This document shows, piece after piece, positions 1 through 10,729 of a DNA stretch of 64,000 bases (the first letter of the stretch is position 1; each line of letters begins with the position of its first letter). The notes beneath the pieces are model-generated. The model worked only from the letters and a program-made list of their open reading frames with translations. It made no database searches and was not told the DNA's origin. The position numbers and the translations under genes are program-made. This DNA is from Manis javanica (lineage: Eukaryota; Chordata; Mammalia; Pholidota; Manidae), in NCBI RefSeq assembly GCF_040802235.1, contig NC_133161.1, positions 17,191,001-17,255,000 on the forward strand, read 5' to 3'.

Positions 1-1376
1 AAAGGAGCCATGGACATACAATGGTGAAATGACAGTCTCTTCAACAGATGGTGCTGGCAAAACTGAACAGCTACATGTAGGAGAATGAAACTGGACCATT
101 GTCTAACCCCATATACAAAAGTAAATTCAAAATGGATCAAAGACCTGAATGTAAGTCATGAAACCATTAAACTCATGGAAAAAAACAGGCAAAAACCTCT
201 TAGACATAAACATGAGTAACCTCTTCTTGAACATATCTCCCTGGGCAAGGAAAACAACAGCAAAAATGAACAAGTGGGACTATATTAAGCTGAAAAGCTT
301 CTGTACAGCAAAAGACACCATCAATAGAACAAAAAGGAACCCTACAGTATGGGAGAATATATTTGTAAATGACAGATCTGATAAAGGCTTGACGTCCAAA
401 ATATATAAAGAGCTCACATGCCTCAACAAACAAAAATCAAATAATCCAATTAAAAAATGGGCAGAGGAACTGAACAGACAGTTCTCCAAAAAAGAAATAC
501 AGATGGCCAACAGACACATGAAAAGATGCTCCACATCACTAATTATCAGAGAAATGCAAATTAAAACTACAATGAGGTATCACCTCACACCAGTAAGGAT
601 GGCTGCCATCCAAAAGCCAAACAACAACAAATGTTGGCGAGGCTGTGGAGAAAGGGGAACCCTCCTACACTGCTGGTGGGTATGTAAATTAGTTCAACCA
701 TTGTGGAAAGCAGTATGGAGGTTCATCAAAATGCTCAAAACAGACTTACCATTTGACCCAGGAATTCCACTCATAGGAATTTACCCTAAGAACACAGCAA
801 TCAAGTTTGAGAAAGACAGATGCACCCCTATGTTTATTGCAGCACTATTTACAGTAGCCAAGAATTGGAAGCAACCTAAATGTCCATCGGTAGATGAATG
901 GATAAAGAAGATGTGGTACATATACACAATGGAATACTACTCAGCCATAAGAACATGGATGGACCTGGAGCGTATTATGCTCAGTGAAATAAGCCAAGCG
1001 GAGAAAGAGAAATACCAAATGATTTCACTCATCTGTGGAGTATAAGAACAAAGGAAAATCTGAAGGAACAAAACAGCAGCGGAATCACAGAACCCAAGAA
1101 TGGACTAACAGGTACCAAAGGGAAAGGGACTGGGGAACATGGGTGGGTAGGGAGGGATAAGAGGGGGGTAAGAAGAGGGATATTAAGATTAGCATGCATG
1201 GGGGGGTGGGAGAAAGGGGAGGGCTCTACAACACAGAGAAGAGAAGTAGTGATGCTATGCTGATGGACAGTGACTGTAAAAGGGTTTATAGGGGGGACCT
1301 GGTATAGGGGAGAGCCTAGTAAACATAATATTCTTCATGTAAGTGTAGATTAAAGATAACAAAAAAAATAAAGAGA
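1..1376 (+). mobile_element. L1 LINE, 3' part (end of ORF2 and 3'UTR), cut by window edge
   Basis: This is the C-terminal end of an L1 ORF2 followed by a G-rich 3'UTR and an A-rich tail. The longest open stretch is 158-1045 (295 codons). It ends in the usual ORF2 C-terminal region, with a Cys/His cluster (CWRGCGE...LLHCWW) near 635-690 and the YTMEYYSAI block near 925-945. A stop at 25-27 (TGA, where the L1 at 3833 reads AGA) and a break before 158 show it is dead. The 3'UTR (1046-1365) closely matches the L1s at 5240-5563 and 13985-14340, so all three belong to one fairly young L1 lineage. It lies antisense in an AGBL3 intron. The 5' end is outside the window. Confidence 0.9.
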
Positions 1377-1530
1377 AGGGGAATTAGTCCCTGATAGGAT
1401 AAAACTAACTGTAAATCAATGATTAATGCATGCTTTAAATATCCTTAATTTTGATCACTTAAAGGGTGTCAGATGATCAGCTATGGATGTACACTTTCCT
1501 GATAATATTCCTTTCTCTTAAAAAAAAAAA
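1377..1530 (+). other. Unassigned segment between L1 tail and ERV part, ending in A-tract
   Basis: About 150 bp separate the L1 A-rich end (about 1367-1377) from a second A-tract at 1519-1529. It has no coding potential. It could be a 3' transduction (L1 read-through ending at a second poly(A)), a separate small insertion, or part of a composite element with the ERV sequence that follows. Confidence 0.4.
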
Positions 1531-2849
1531 GCAGTTCCTGTGTGGTGGCCTCCAATGAGTTCTACACAATGGTATAAAGGGTATATCAAAGTGTGGGCAA
1601 AGGGTCTGTTTGTGTTTATACAGACGAACAAAGCCTAATTTGGCTACCCAGAAAATGAACTAAGATACGATATGAAGAAGAACTTCCAACATCAGCACTC
1701 TCTGGAAGAGACATACCAGAAGATGATCATCAAAAAACCTCAACAAAGATCCAGGTGATGCTGCAGTTGTAGCTGCATTCATCCCACCGGTTCCTGGACT
1801 TGCCATTGGAATGAAGAAGGAGATATCTAAGCTGGCCTGTGCATACAGTAAAACAACAAATCTGACTGGATCTATACTGTTGGAACTCAACCAAGAATTA
1901 GGAGAAGTGCAAGTTGTAGCGCTCCAAAATCTTACAACTACAGATTATTTACTGTAAAAAGAACATACTGGATGTGAAAAGTTCCCAGGAATGGGTTGTT
2001 TTAATTTGTCTGATTTCTCTCAGACTGTTCAAGTACAGTTGGACAATATCCACTACATCATAGACAAATTTTCACAAATGCCTAGAGTGCCTAACTGGTT
2101 TTCTTGGCTTCACTGGAGATGGCTGGTAATTATAGATCTGCATTGGTTATGTAACTGTATTCCTATTATGTTAATGTGTGTGTGCAATTTAATTAGTAGT
2201 TTAAAACCTATACATGCTTAAGTTACTCTACAAGAAGATATGTCAAAGAAATAATCAATCTTCCCAGGTTTTCTTCCATCTGCTACCTCTATAGCTTTTC
2301 TTCTTCCTTCCTAATTACAACCCTTAAATAGAATTCGTGCCTCATATCGAATTCACCGAGTATCATAATTCTTCCAAGTGGTAAAGATACCTCAAGACAA
2401 ATGCTGGGCATAGAAGCCACAGGGCATAAACCTGCAAAGAAGTAAAAAGCTAACCTTTTCAAACGATATGGCTTCTCTCTCACTTACCAACTTTACATTT
2501 CCCTGTATGGCCCCGGAAGATGACTGGTTAGCCAGAGACGGGTAAGATTCCTCAAGGGAGGAACAACCTAAAACAGGCACAGTCGCAGGGGGGCCATCAA
2601 GTGAGAAATTAGGGATCAACAGAGGTGAGGCTTAGAACCTCACGCCCCTGTTTTGAGAGAAATCTTGTGCATCTGTGGATGTTTTAATGCCCTTGTCTAG
2701 CTTGGATTAACACATAGTCTACAGGCACACACCTGATCATCTACATTTGCTCTCTTACAACACTAAACTATGTTTTCTATCTTTATCTTGCATCTACCTA
2801 CCACTTCAGCATTTTATTTAAAAAATAATAGTAATAATAAAGGGAGAAA
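1531..2849 (+). pseudogene. Endogenous retrovirus env (TM region) remnant and pre-LTR segment
   Basis: A broken retroviral envelope region reading in the same direction as the LTR that follows. In one frame, about 1790-2220, it shows a TM-subunit layout: a helix-rich stretch with a QNLTTTDYLL motif (like the retroviral LQN...LDYLL segment), a TAA stop at 1955-1957, then a C-X7-C pair (codons 1973-1975 and 1997-1999), and a Trp-rich pre-membrane part with a hydrophobic segment near 2090-2200. The CX7C spacing resembles betaretrovirus or class II ERV TM subunits (inference). From 2222 to 2837 I see no coding region. A purine tract (about 2838-2849) sits directly before the LTR. No gag or pol is present. 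Non-functional. Confidence 0.65.
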
Positions 2850-3184
2850 TGTGGGATTCACATATAAATCAAGTATAAAAATCAAACAAATATTCATATT
2901 TGACCTGATTGTTTATAGTTCATAATGAGTGATCAAAACCGAAAGTTTTTGTGATGACTGCCCTTGTACTGTTCACCATGTAAGAACTTATTCACTATGT
3001 AAGAATTTGTTCTCAATGTAAGAACTTATTTGTTATGTTTCAGAAGATTGGAGACTGACGAGAATTAGGCTGGGGGTGGATTACTGATTGTGCATTGAAC
3101 ATTGACTCCCCTATACAGAATTTTATTGTTGTTAACAACCATTTGATCAATAAATATGAGAGACGCCCTCTCAAAAAAAAAAAA
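2850..3184 (+). mobile_element. ERV LTR (3' copy) ending at its poly(A) site with an A-tail
   Basis: The LTR begins TGTGGGATTC immediately after a polypurine tract, as a 3' LTR should. A TATA-like TATAAAA lies only about 24 bp inside (2874-2880). Three tandem units of about 20 bp beginning ATGTAAGAA occur near 2977-3040. AATAAA is at 3149-3154, and a run of 12 A follows at 3173-3184, about 18 bases after the signal. Ending in poly(A) instead of a U5 means this is a copy of an RNA 3' end and not a proviral LTR. It matches the reverse-strand copy at 21804-22350 along its whole length. Confidence 0.7.
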
Positions 3185-3380
3185 CACTATCAATATAGTT
3201 TCTCTTCTAGAAAGACAGGGCATACTGCACAGTAACACCTTGACTTTCAAACAAATTATTTCCTGCCTCCAGTGACAATTGATTTAAACATCCTATTGAT
3301 TTTATTACATTCTTACTATGAATTTATATTTTATAACCCAAGTTTTATTTCAAATTAAGATAAAGTTGAGAAAAACATAC

Positions 3381-3494
3381 TGATTCATCTTCATCACTAT
3401 CACTGATTGTTCTGTCTGAATAGTCTTCCTTTTCTGAATCTTCTGACGTCTCTTCTGGTATTTGGTTCGAAATTCCTTTTATTATGTGAGTAGG
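3381..3494 (-). CDS. AGBL3: AGBL3 early coding exon (cytosolic carboxypeptidase 3)
   Basis: AGBL3 (CCP3) is an M14-type metallocarboxypeptidase that trims glutamates from tubulin and other proteins in the cytosol. This exon encodes SEDSEKEDYSDRTISD followed by SDEDES, which matches the acidic N-terminus of human AGBL3 as I remember it (MSEDSEKEDYSDRTISDEDES). Borders: acceptor TTTTACAG before 3494 and donor GTATGT after 3381, leaving codon phase 0. The catalytic domain is in later exons outside the window. Position and strand fit the known order, with AGBL3 downstream of CALD1. Odd point: the codon at the usual start Met is ACG (3447-3449). The 15 codons before it in the exon are open but contain no Met. 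Confidence 0.8.
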
Positions 3495-6099
3495 CTGTAA
3501 AACAATTTCTAAGAACTTACTCGACAGTTTTCTTTTTAAATTGAAAATGTTTGTTACATTAAATGAGTACCCCAAGATACATTCAATTGTACTTAATTAA
3601 CAGTGCCAACAGGCTTCTCTAAAAATTAAATTCATTAGGACACATCCTATTAAACCTTCAATTTCAAAGATTTGAAGAAATTTTCCATTTCACAATAAAA
3701 GACAAATAAATAATTTAATGGAAAAGGAATTTCCAGGATACACAGCCAACCATTTACACCCTATATATACAATTAAATACCATACAGCAATAGAAAGTTC
3801 AGAATGATTCTGCGGCATTAAAAGATCAAGAGGCACCCATGCTCTTGGGTGGGAAGAAGTAATATTGTCAAAATGGCCATCCAGCCTAAAGCAATCTACA
3901 GATTCAGGGCAACCCCTATAGAAATACTGACAGCATTTTTCAACAAACTGAAACAAATAGTTCTAAAATTCCTATGGAACCACAAAAGACCCCAAATAGC
4001 CAAAGCAATCCTGAGAAGGAAGAAAAAAGCAGGGGGTATCTCGCTTCCCAACTTCAAGCTCTACTACAAAGCCACAGTAATCAAGACAATTTGGTACTGG
4101 CACAAGAACAGACCCACAGACCAGTGGAAGAGAAGAGTCCAGAATATTAACCCAAGCATATATCGTCAATTAATAAATGATAAAGGAGCCACGGATATAC
4201 AATGGAGAAATGACAGCCTCTTCAACAGCTGGTGTTGGCAAAACTGGACAGCTACATATAAGAGAATGAAATTGGATTAGTGTCTTACTTCACACACAAA
4301 AATAAACTCGAAATGGATCAAAGACCTGAATGTAAGTCACGAAACCATAAAACTCTTAGAAGAAACCATAGGCAAAACTCTCTTGAATAGAAACATGAAC
4401 TACTTCTTCATGAACACATCTCCACGGGCAAGGGAAACAAAAGCAAAGATGAACAAGTGGGACTATATCAAACTAAAAAGCTTCTGTACAGCAAAGGACA
4501 CCATCAGCAGAACAAAAAGGCATCCTACAGTATGGGAGAATATATTCATAAATGACATATCCAATACGGGGTTGACCCAAATATATAAACAGCTCACATG
4601 CCTCAACAAACAAAAAGTAAATAATCTGATTAAAAAATGGGCACAGGATCTGCACAGACACTTCTCCAAAAAAGAAGTTCAGATGGCCAACAGACACATG
4701 AAGATGCTCCATATCACTAATCATCAGAGAAATGCAAATTAAGACCACAATGAGATATCACCTCACATCAGTTAGGATGGCCACCATCCAAAAGACAACA
4801 ACAAATGTTGGCAAGGATGTGGAGAAAGGGGAACCCTCCTACACTGCTGGTGGGAATGTAAATTAGTTCAACCATTGTGGAAAGCAGTATGGAGGTTCCT
4901 CAAAAAACTCAAAATAGAAATACAAAATAGAGGAACTGCACTCCTAGAATTTTACCCTAAGAATGCAGGAGCCGAGTTTCAAAAAAGACATATGCACCCC
5001 AATGTTCATCGCAGCACTATTTATAATAGCCAAGAAATGGAAGCAGCCTAAGTGTCCATCAGTAGATGAATGGATAAAGAAGAAGTACATATACACAATG
5101 GAATATTATTCAGCCATAAGAAGAAAATGAATCCTACCATTTGCAACAACATGGATGGAGCTAGAGGGTATTATGCTCAGTGAAATAATAAGTCAGGCAG
5201 AGAAAGACACGTACCAAATGATTTCACTCATCAGTGGAGTATAACAAAGCAAAAACTGAAGGAACAAAACAGCAGCAGACTCACAGAACCCAAGAATGGA
5301 CTAGCAGTTATGAAAGGGAAAGGGACTGGGGAGGAAGGGTGGGAAGGGAGAGATAAGGAGAATAAGGGGCATTACGATTAGCACACATAATGTAGTAGGG
5401 GGGGCACAGGGAAGGCAGTATAAGCACAGAGAAGACAAGTGGTGATTCTATAGCATCTTACTACACTGATGGACAGTGACTATAATGAGGTATGTGGTGG
5501 GGACTTGATAATGGGGGGAATCTAGTAACTACAATGTTGCTCATGTAATTGTATATTAATGATGAAAAAAATAAGATCATGAATCAAAGAAAAAATTACA
5601 GTTACTTATTCAGGCAGTGAAATGTAGCAGAGTTTACACTTTTTTTTCTGCTTACTTTTCCATTGACCAAAAATTCAAATGACTACAATGTATTTTTTTC
5701 TCTTTATATGTTGGTTAATATTCTGTAGATACTATCTCTGTTGTAGTATTAATTATATGATTCTTACTGAAATCTCAATAGCTGTCAGGTTTTATTGATG
5801 ATCACCATGACTCCTATGCAAGTATCTCCCACGGGGTTATTAAGGCAATGAAATACTATAAATTACTTAAGATTCTATTATTTTTGACAGACCAGATGAA
5901 TTTACCAATTTCAAATCTATTTATGTTCCTCTCTACAGAAAACACGTTATGGAGGACTACAGAGAAAAAAGTCCAAGCTCTATTGCAAGTAACTGCAACA
6001 GACACTTGGTTTACTGTCGACCTTTGAATATTAAGAGACTTATGTTTCAGGCTGGGCATCACCACCATTCCAAGTTTGGAAAACTTGGCATCAGTCTTA
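3495..6099. other. AGBL3 first intron region
   Basis: Sequence between the coding exon and the CpG island. It holds the L1 at 3833-5571. The rest (3495-3832 and 5572-6099) is AT-rich unique DNA in which I see no exon or RNA gene. Confidence 0.55.
3833..5569 (+). mobile_element. 5'-truncated L1 LINE (ORF2 C-terminal third and 3'UTR)
   Basis: ORF2 sequence runs from about 3849, open to 4280 and again 4383-4742, with frameshifts and stops after that. A 3'UTR (about 5240-5560) like that of the L1 at position 1 follows, then an A-rich tail. Imperfect target-site duplications are visible: AAAAGATCAAGA near 3819-3831 against ATAAGATCATGA near 5571-5583. The left copy is preceded by TT, giving the L1 endonuclease TT/AAAA pattern. 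It is antisense in an AGBL3 intron and inactive. Confidence 0.9.
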
Positions 6100-6790
6100 A
6101 TCCTGTTCCTTACACGCGCACGTGAGGCCCGCGAACGTGCCGCCCTGCTGAACAGTAAACCTGAGCTTCAGGAAAGCCACCGACAACCAGTGGGTGCTCC
6201 ATGTGCACCTCCCAAGTCTGAAGCGCGAGAGGCCGACGCCGCGCCTGGGCAGGTCTGCGGGTGGGCACGACGACCTTTCCGGTGGGGAGGACTGCCAAAT
6301 CGCCAAAGCGCTCCTGCCCCCGTTCCTCGGGGACCCGGCGGGGTGGGGAAGCGCTCCTTTTCCCGGACGCGGTCTTCCCGCGCGCGCGCCTCCGGTAGGG
6401 GGGCCTCCAGCCTGAAACCTCCTTTCCTTGGCGCTTCACCGGCCGCGGCCCCCTCGCCCCGACTCCTCTGGCCAGGATGGTTGTCCCTCTCGTGGGAGTA
6501 GCCGTTCTGCCCTAGACACCTCGGGTCCAGCGGCGGGAAGAAACACGCAGCTAGCTTGGCACCCCTGGCCACGCCCTTCCTCAGCAGGCAAGGCCGCTCG
6601 TTACCACGGCAGCGGGGCCAGCCTCGCGAGACCTCCGACAGCCCTCGAGAATCACCTAGCGACTAGCGTGGCGGAAAAGCTTCCCCGGGATTTCGGCCGG
6701 AGAAGGGGAGAGCCCGGGGCATGACGGGAAGGAGGAGCTGAATAACCGCCCCCTGGCGGGGGCGCGGGGAAAATCCGGGGCCGGGGAGTA
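6100..6790 (-). promoter_or_regulatory. CpG island, likely AGBL3 promoter
   Basis: About 690 bp of GC-rich, CpG-dense DNA (many CGCG and GCGC sites) in an otherwise AT-rich region. It lies about 2.6 kb upstream of the AGBL3 coding exon and about 7.6 kb past the CALD1 poly(A) signal. A housekeeping-type promoter firing leftward into AGBL3 is the simplest reading, and bidirectional activity is possible. I cannot place the transcription start or first-exon donor. Long open frames here on both strands are a by-product of high GC. Confidence 0.7.
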
Positions 6791-7330
6791 GAGAGTGGGA
6801 GATGGTGGCAAAATTTAGGGCTGGAAAAAACTGAACGGCGATCTGTTCTGTCGGTTCTGCACGTGGGTTTTTGCCATGCCCTTTCTCCCAGGAGGCCGTA
6901 TAGCACACTGGTTAAGACTTTTGCTTTGTGGATCTTCTTTTATACCCACACTGAGTTGCATTTTGCACCGTTGTGTGACTAATGGTTTTTATTGGATGCA
7001 GAAAATGACACTCTTCTCCAAATACTTGATAGCGGAGTCATAGATACACTAGCGTGAACTCAAAAACTTTGTCAGCTCAGAGTTGAAGTATAATAACGTT
7101 AGCTAATATATTGAACAATGCATTCCAGGGCACTATGCAAATCACTTCACATGTACAGCCTCTAATTAAATAATATAGTCCCCTTAGGATCTTAGACGTC
7201 GTTCCTATGCATCCTATCTCGATTTCTCCCTGGGCTTTAGCTCTGGTGGATAGTTTAATAAATCTGGAACAGTTTGACAAGTATAGCTAAAAAAAAAGTC
7301 TTTTTGATGTTTGGTGTGTAGGGGAGGAAA
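6791..7330. other. Intergenic DNA, nothing recognised
   Basis: Unique-looking AT-rich sequence between the CpG island and old LTR-like sequence. I see no coding or RNA feature. Confidence 0.5.
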
Positions 7331-8620
7331 CATTTTTCTTATACCTTTCTAGGTTCTTTTGGCTGGTCTATTAATTAAATTGACGTAAGATTAATAGGAA
7401 AAAAAAACATTCATTTTCTTATGGTGGGAGAGCCTCACAAAGACATGAGGGCCTCCAAAACAGGCAATTGAGACTTCCTGAGCTAAGAAGGCCTTGCTGA
7501 GCCTCCCCACCCCTCTAGCATCTTACCACATTTAGCCCATACTCTGTAAGCTCTTCCTGGACCAGGCCCTCTATCTAAATTCTTAGAGGAAGGTAAGCAG
7601 GAGGTAAAGAGCTTTTCTTGAGTCTTTTGGGCCTTGTCCAGAACCCCTTCAGGTGCCTACATGAGAGAGTATATGTCATGAGATTTGTAATACTGTAGAA
7701 TGGCCTATAGTAAGTTTCAAAATAGAATAAAGGGAAAAGTACTACGGCTTACAAATGGAAATGGGTTACTATCTGCTCTTTAAAGTTTGTAAATTTCTGA
7801 AAGACAGAGTTTTTTGAGGTTAGCGATTTAGAAGTTTGAATCTTTCAGAAAAAGAAATAGAGCATGCATTATTGTTAGATTACGTTTTTTGGAAAAATAT
7901 TTGCCCTTTCTAGTTGTACTTTGTTTATGCCATACTTATGTTACTAAAGATAACAGGCACAGAGGATTTTTCTGTGTGTTGGAATCTATTTTCCTGTTGG
8001 ATTTTAGAGTCATGGTTGCAAGCCATAGGATGTCAGATATACAAAGTAAAGGCCCAAGAAATGATCTAACCAGGTATTGACCAAAAGATCGTTAAAATTA
8101 CCTTGTATAAAGACAGTTTCATTTGAACCAAATTGAGGACTAGCCCAGGACGCACAGCTTCTACTATTATAAAAGTGTGCTTGGAAATGCCACAGTCACA
8201 TGAAGGGTTTATATCCTTGAGGAGACAGGCAAGAAATTCAGAACTCCAAAGGGGTACATTTCATTTATGTAAGACAGGTGATGTAAAGGAATGTGGTGGG
8301 GGAGCTAGGGGATCGGTTTGATATACATCTTGGCACCGAAGGGAAATAATGGGAAGGGCACACTTGTCTGCTTATCTTTTAGCAGCAATCTATTGCCAGT
8401 TGTTTAGCTTTTAACCTAACTAACAGATGGCATTATTGAGTTAGAGAGTTTATTTATGTTTTCATGGATGGCCCTTTTGAGATTACCAGAGTTGATGAAA
8501 CCTTCAATACTTAGTTAGGGGTCTCTGAGCAGCTTTGCTTTTGTTCAAAAAGGTTACACAAGAAATTAATATGCAAAGTTGGGACTTAGTCTTACAATTT
8601 TTAGTCCAAATATTTACATG
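7331..8620 (-). mobile_element. Old LTR-like sequence of a decayed ERV
   Basis: The segment opening GGTTCTTTTGGCTGG...TTAATTAAATTGACGTAAG looks like the reverse complement of an old mammalian LTR that I half recognise. It precedes a possible env remnant on the same strand (9480-9880). Edges are not defined and no TSD was found, so the family name is uncertain. Confidence 0.35.
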
Positions 8621-8764
8621 ATCCTACTGCAAGAAATCCTATAGAGAAAAATTATTTTAGTGAATCAATACCTAGGAATGCAAGAAAAACTTGGAAAATC
8701 ATAATCATTCATTCTTGCATAAATTCAAATAAATTTTGATCGGATGCTACTACTTGTCAGGGAC

Positions 8765-9095
8765 TCTTCCTAGTGGAAAGTATTGCAGGGAACAAAACAG
8801 ACATTCCTCATGGAGGTTATGGACTATTAGAGAAGACAGACAAATGAAAACAAACACCTCAAGTGATTATAACTGCTGTGGAGAGAAATAAAGCTGGGAA
8901 AAATAAAGCGCGTGTGGAGTGTCCTGATAGGGGTGGCTCTTTTGATGGGGTGTCTAGGGACGCCTCTGTGACCAGCAGGTGTTTGAGCAGAGACCTGAAG
9001 CCAGCAACAGGATGAGCCATGTGGATGTGCAGGGGCAGCCCTGCCAGGCTGGAGAAGCAGCAAGCACGGAGGCTCTGAGGGATGACTGTGTTCTC
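8765..9095 (+). repeat. Ancient interspersed repeat (shared with 25795 and 62470)
   Basis: This resembles a common mammalian repeat with blocks such as GGGAACAAAACAGACA, ACCTGAAG, GATGAGCCATGTGGAT and a terminal GAGGCTCTGAGG. Similar blocks recur near 25795-26160 and 62470-62880. I do not recall the family name with certainty. Confidence 0.5.
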
Positions 9096-9479
9096 AGTTA
9101 TACAGACAGTACTGTTTAGACAAAGCTTCGCTGCAGTCGGTAACATTGTAAGGAAAGTGATTTCACTAGGACCTTTTCCCCAAATAAATGGTTCTTAAGC
9201 ACCTGCTTCTTTTTGACTTTTTTTTTTAACTTACTCTCCTATTCCCAGGCAGTAGTATATAGTGGAAATGAAATTCCTTGCCTTTAAGTTAAAGTGAGTG
9301 TAAAGCCTGGAGTAAACTTCTGCCAAAGACTTTGTCAGTCTGAATTTTTTTTCCCCTTCTCTATGATTTTATCTGAGAACGTTCAGGATGGACTCCTTAT
9401 ATAACCAGTTTCAGTTTCTTGGGAAGGCATTTTTACCTCTGCAGCAAGTTTTCCTCCTCCAATTTTTGGGTGAATTTAT

Positions 9480-9880
9480 CCGTTCTAAGCCTGCAGTATA
9501 AAAGGCAGTATAACAAGAGCAAGAAAAGAGGAAAAGAAAAACCAAAAAGAATATTCCAAAAAGCACAATTACTAGTGTAGGAATCAGGAGGAAAGTTCAT
9601 GTGGGCCATATGGCCAAATGTAAATTGTGTTAGGAATATAGTTTGTGTAGTTACGTCATTTCCAATTTGTTGAGCAGAGATTGAAATGACAATAGGATGT
9701 GCCTAGGGCAATCAGAGTCATTTATGACATCAGAGAAGTTAATGGTTATGCGGCTAGTCAGTTCGTCATAGTTTGGCTGAGGAAGCCTTACTACATCCTG
9801 AGAGCCCTGGGGTCTTCGAGTGCCCATCTTGGCCTTCCTCAGACCGTCCGGGTCTAGGATGTCCTGGTATACAGCCAAAC
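9480..9880 (-). pseudogene. Possible ERV envelope C-terminal remnant
   Basis: On the minus strand, 9651-9878 is open. Just downstream, at about 9500-9590, one frame encodes a strongly hydrophobic stretch (FLLIPTLVIVLFGIFF onward) ending in a Cys-rich turn (SCSC), like a membrane anchor and cytoplasmic tail. LTR-like sequence lies further in the same direction. The arrangement suggests env followed by 3' LTR, but no diagnostic retroviral motif was found and there are several stops. Confidence 0.3.
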
Positions 9881-10729
9881 CTCTCCCACTGTTCCTAAGC
9901 TCTAATCTTGAGAATTGTCCCAGCTGGTCACCTAAGCAATACTCAGCTCAAGGGTCATCCCCATAGGGAAGTTTGTCCTAATCCCTCTGTCATTGGTAGA
10001 ATTAGTTGGTATTAATGGTTTGTATAATATGTCTTAATTTGGGGACTGTAGTGAAGCACCATTCTCCTAAACATTTGGAAATGAGGGGGTAAGAATGCCC
10101 CCTGTTTGCTCAACAAGGAATGTTTAGGATGAGTCACCTCAAAAGAGAAAGAATGGTTTCCAGGCTTAGTATGACATCTCAGGACAAAGGTGAAGTGGCC
10201 TCCTTTTTTTATTTTTCAGTAACTTCCCCTGAACTAGGCAAGGGTGAAATCCCCTTTCCCACAATGGACATATTGGCTAGACCCTGTAACTTTCCAGCCA
10301 CTGTCAGCTACTAAAATTGTGTCATTTTAGCATTTAAGATTTCATTCTGGCATTTGGTATTCAGTACATTTTAAACTTCAACTTCAAACTTCATTCAAAG
10401 CCCCCCACCTCACCTCCCAGGCAGTCTAGGTCTGTCCCTAGCTCTGGTGGCTTGGGAAGCAGAAGGAGTTGGCGTTCCGTATTTACCTTCATCCTGGCTC
10501 CCTGCTAGGTGCTTCCTTCTAGGTGCCAGGTCTTTGTGATTGGAGGAGTGAGGGTTGGGGAAGAAAAGGGCGAATGTCTCCTTACTGGGCCAAATTGCAG
10601 TCCACACGTTGGTCTCCAGTGCTGCTCTTATTCCTTGTCTGCGGGCCCTGAGGGTGGTGGCTCTGACCCGCCCCCTGACAGGGCAGGCTCCTCAGCAACA
10701 AGTCTCCTGTGCGAGATGCTGGCGAGTCG

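Noticed and set aside
158-1045. 295-codon protein as a host gene
   Set aside because: It is L1 ORF2 C-terminal sequence with an upstream stop at 25-27, not a host gene.
1519-3200. TTTCTCTT shared before 1519 and after 3185 as a TSD of the ERV block
   Set aside because: Eight low-complexity pyrimidine bases, not adjacent to the element ends. Not convincing.
6076-6724. Several overlapping open frames on both strands in the CpG island
   Set aside because: High GC lowers stop frequency. Compositions are Arg/Pro/Ala-rich with no recognisable domain, and the frames conflict with one another.
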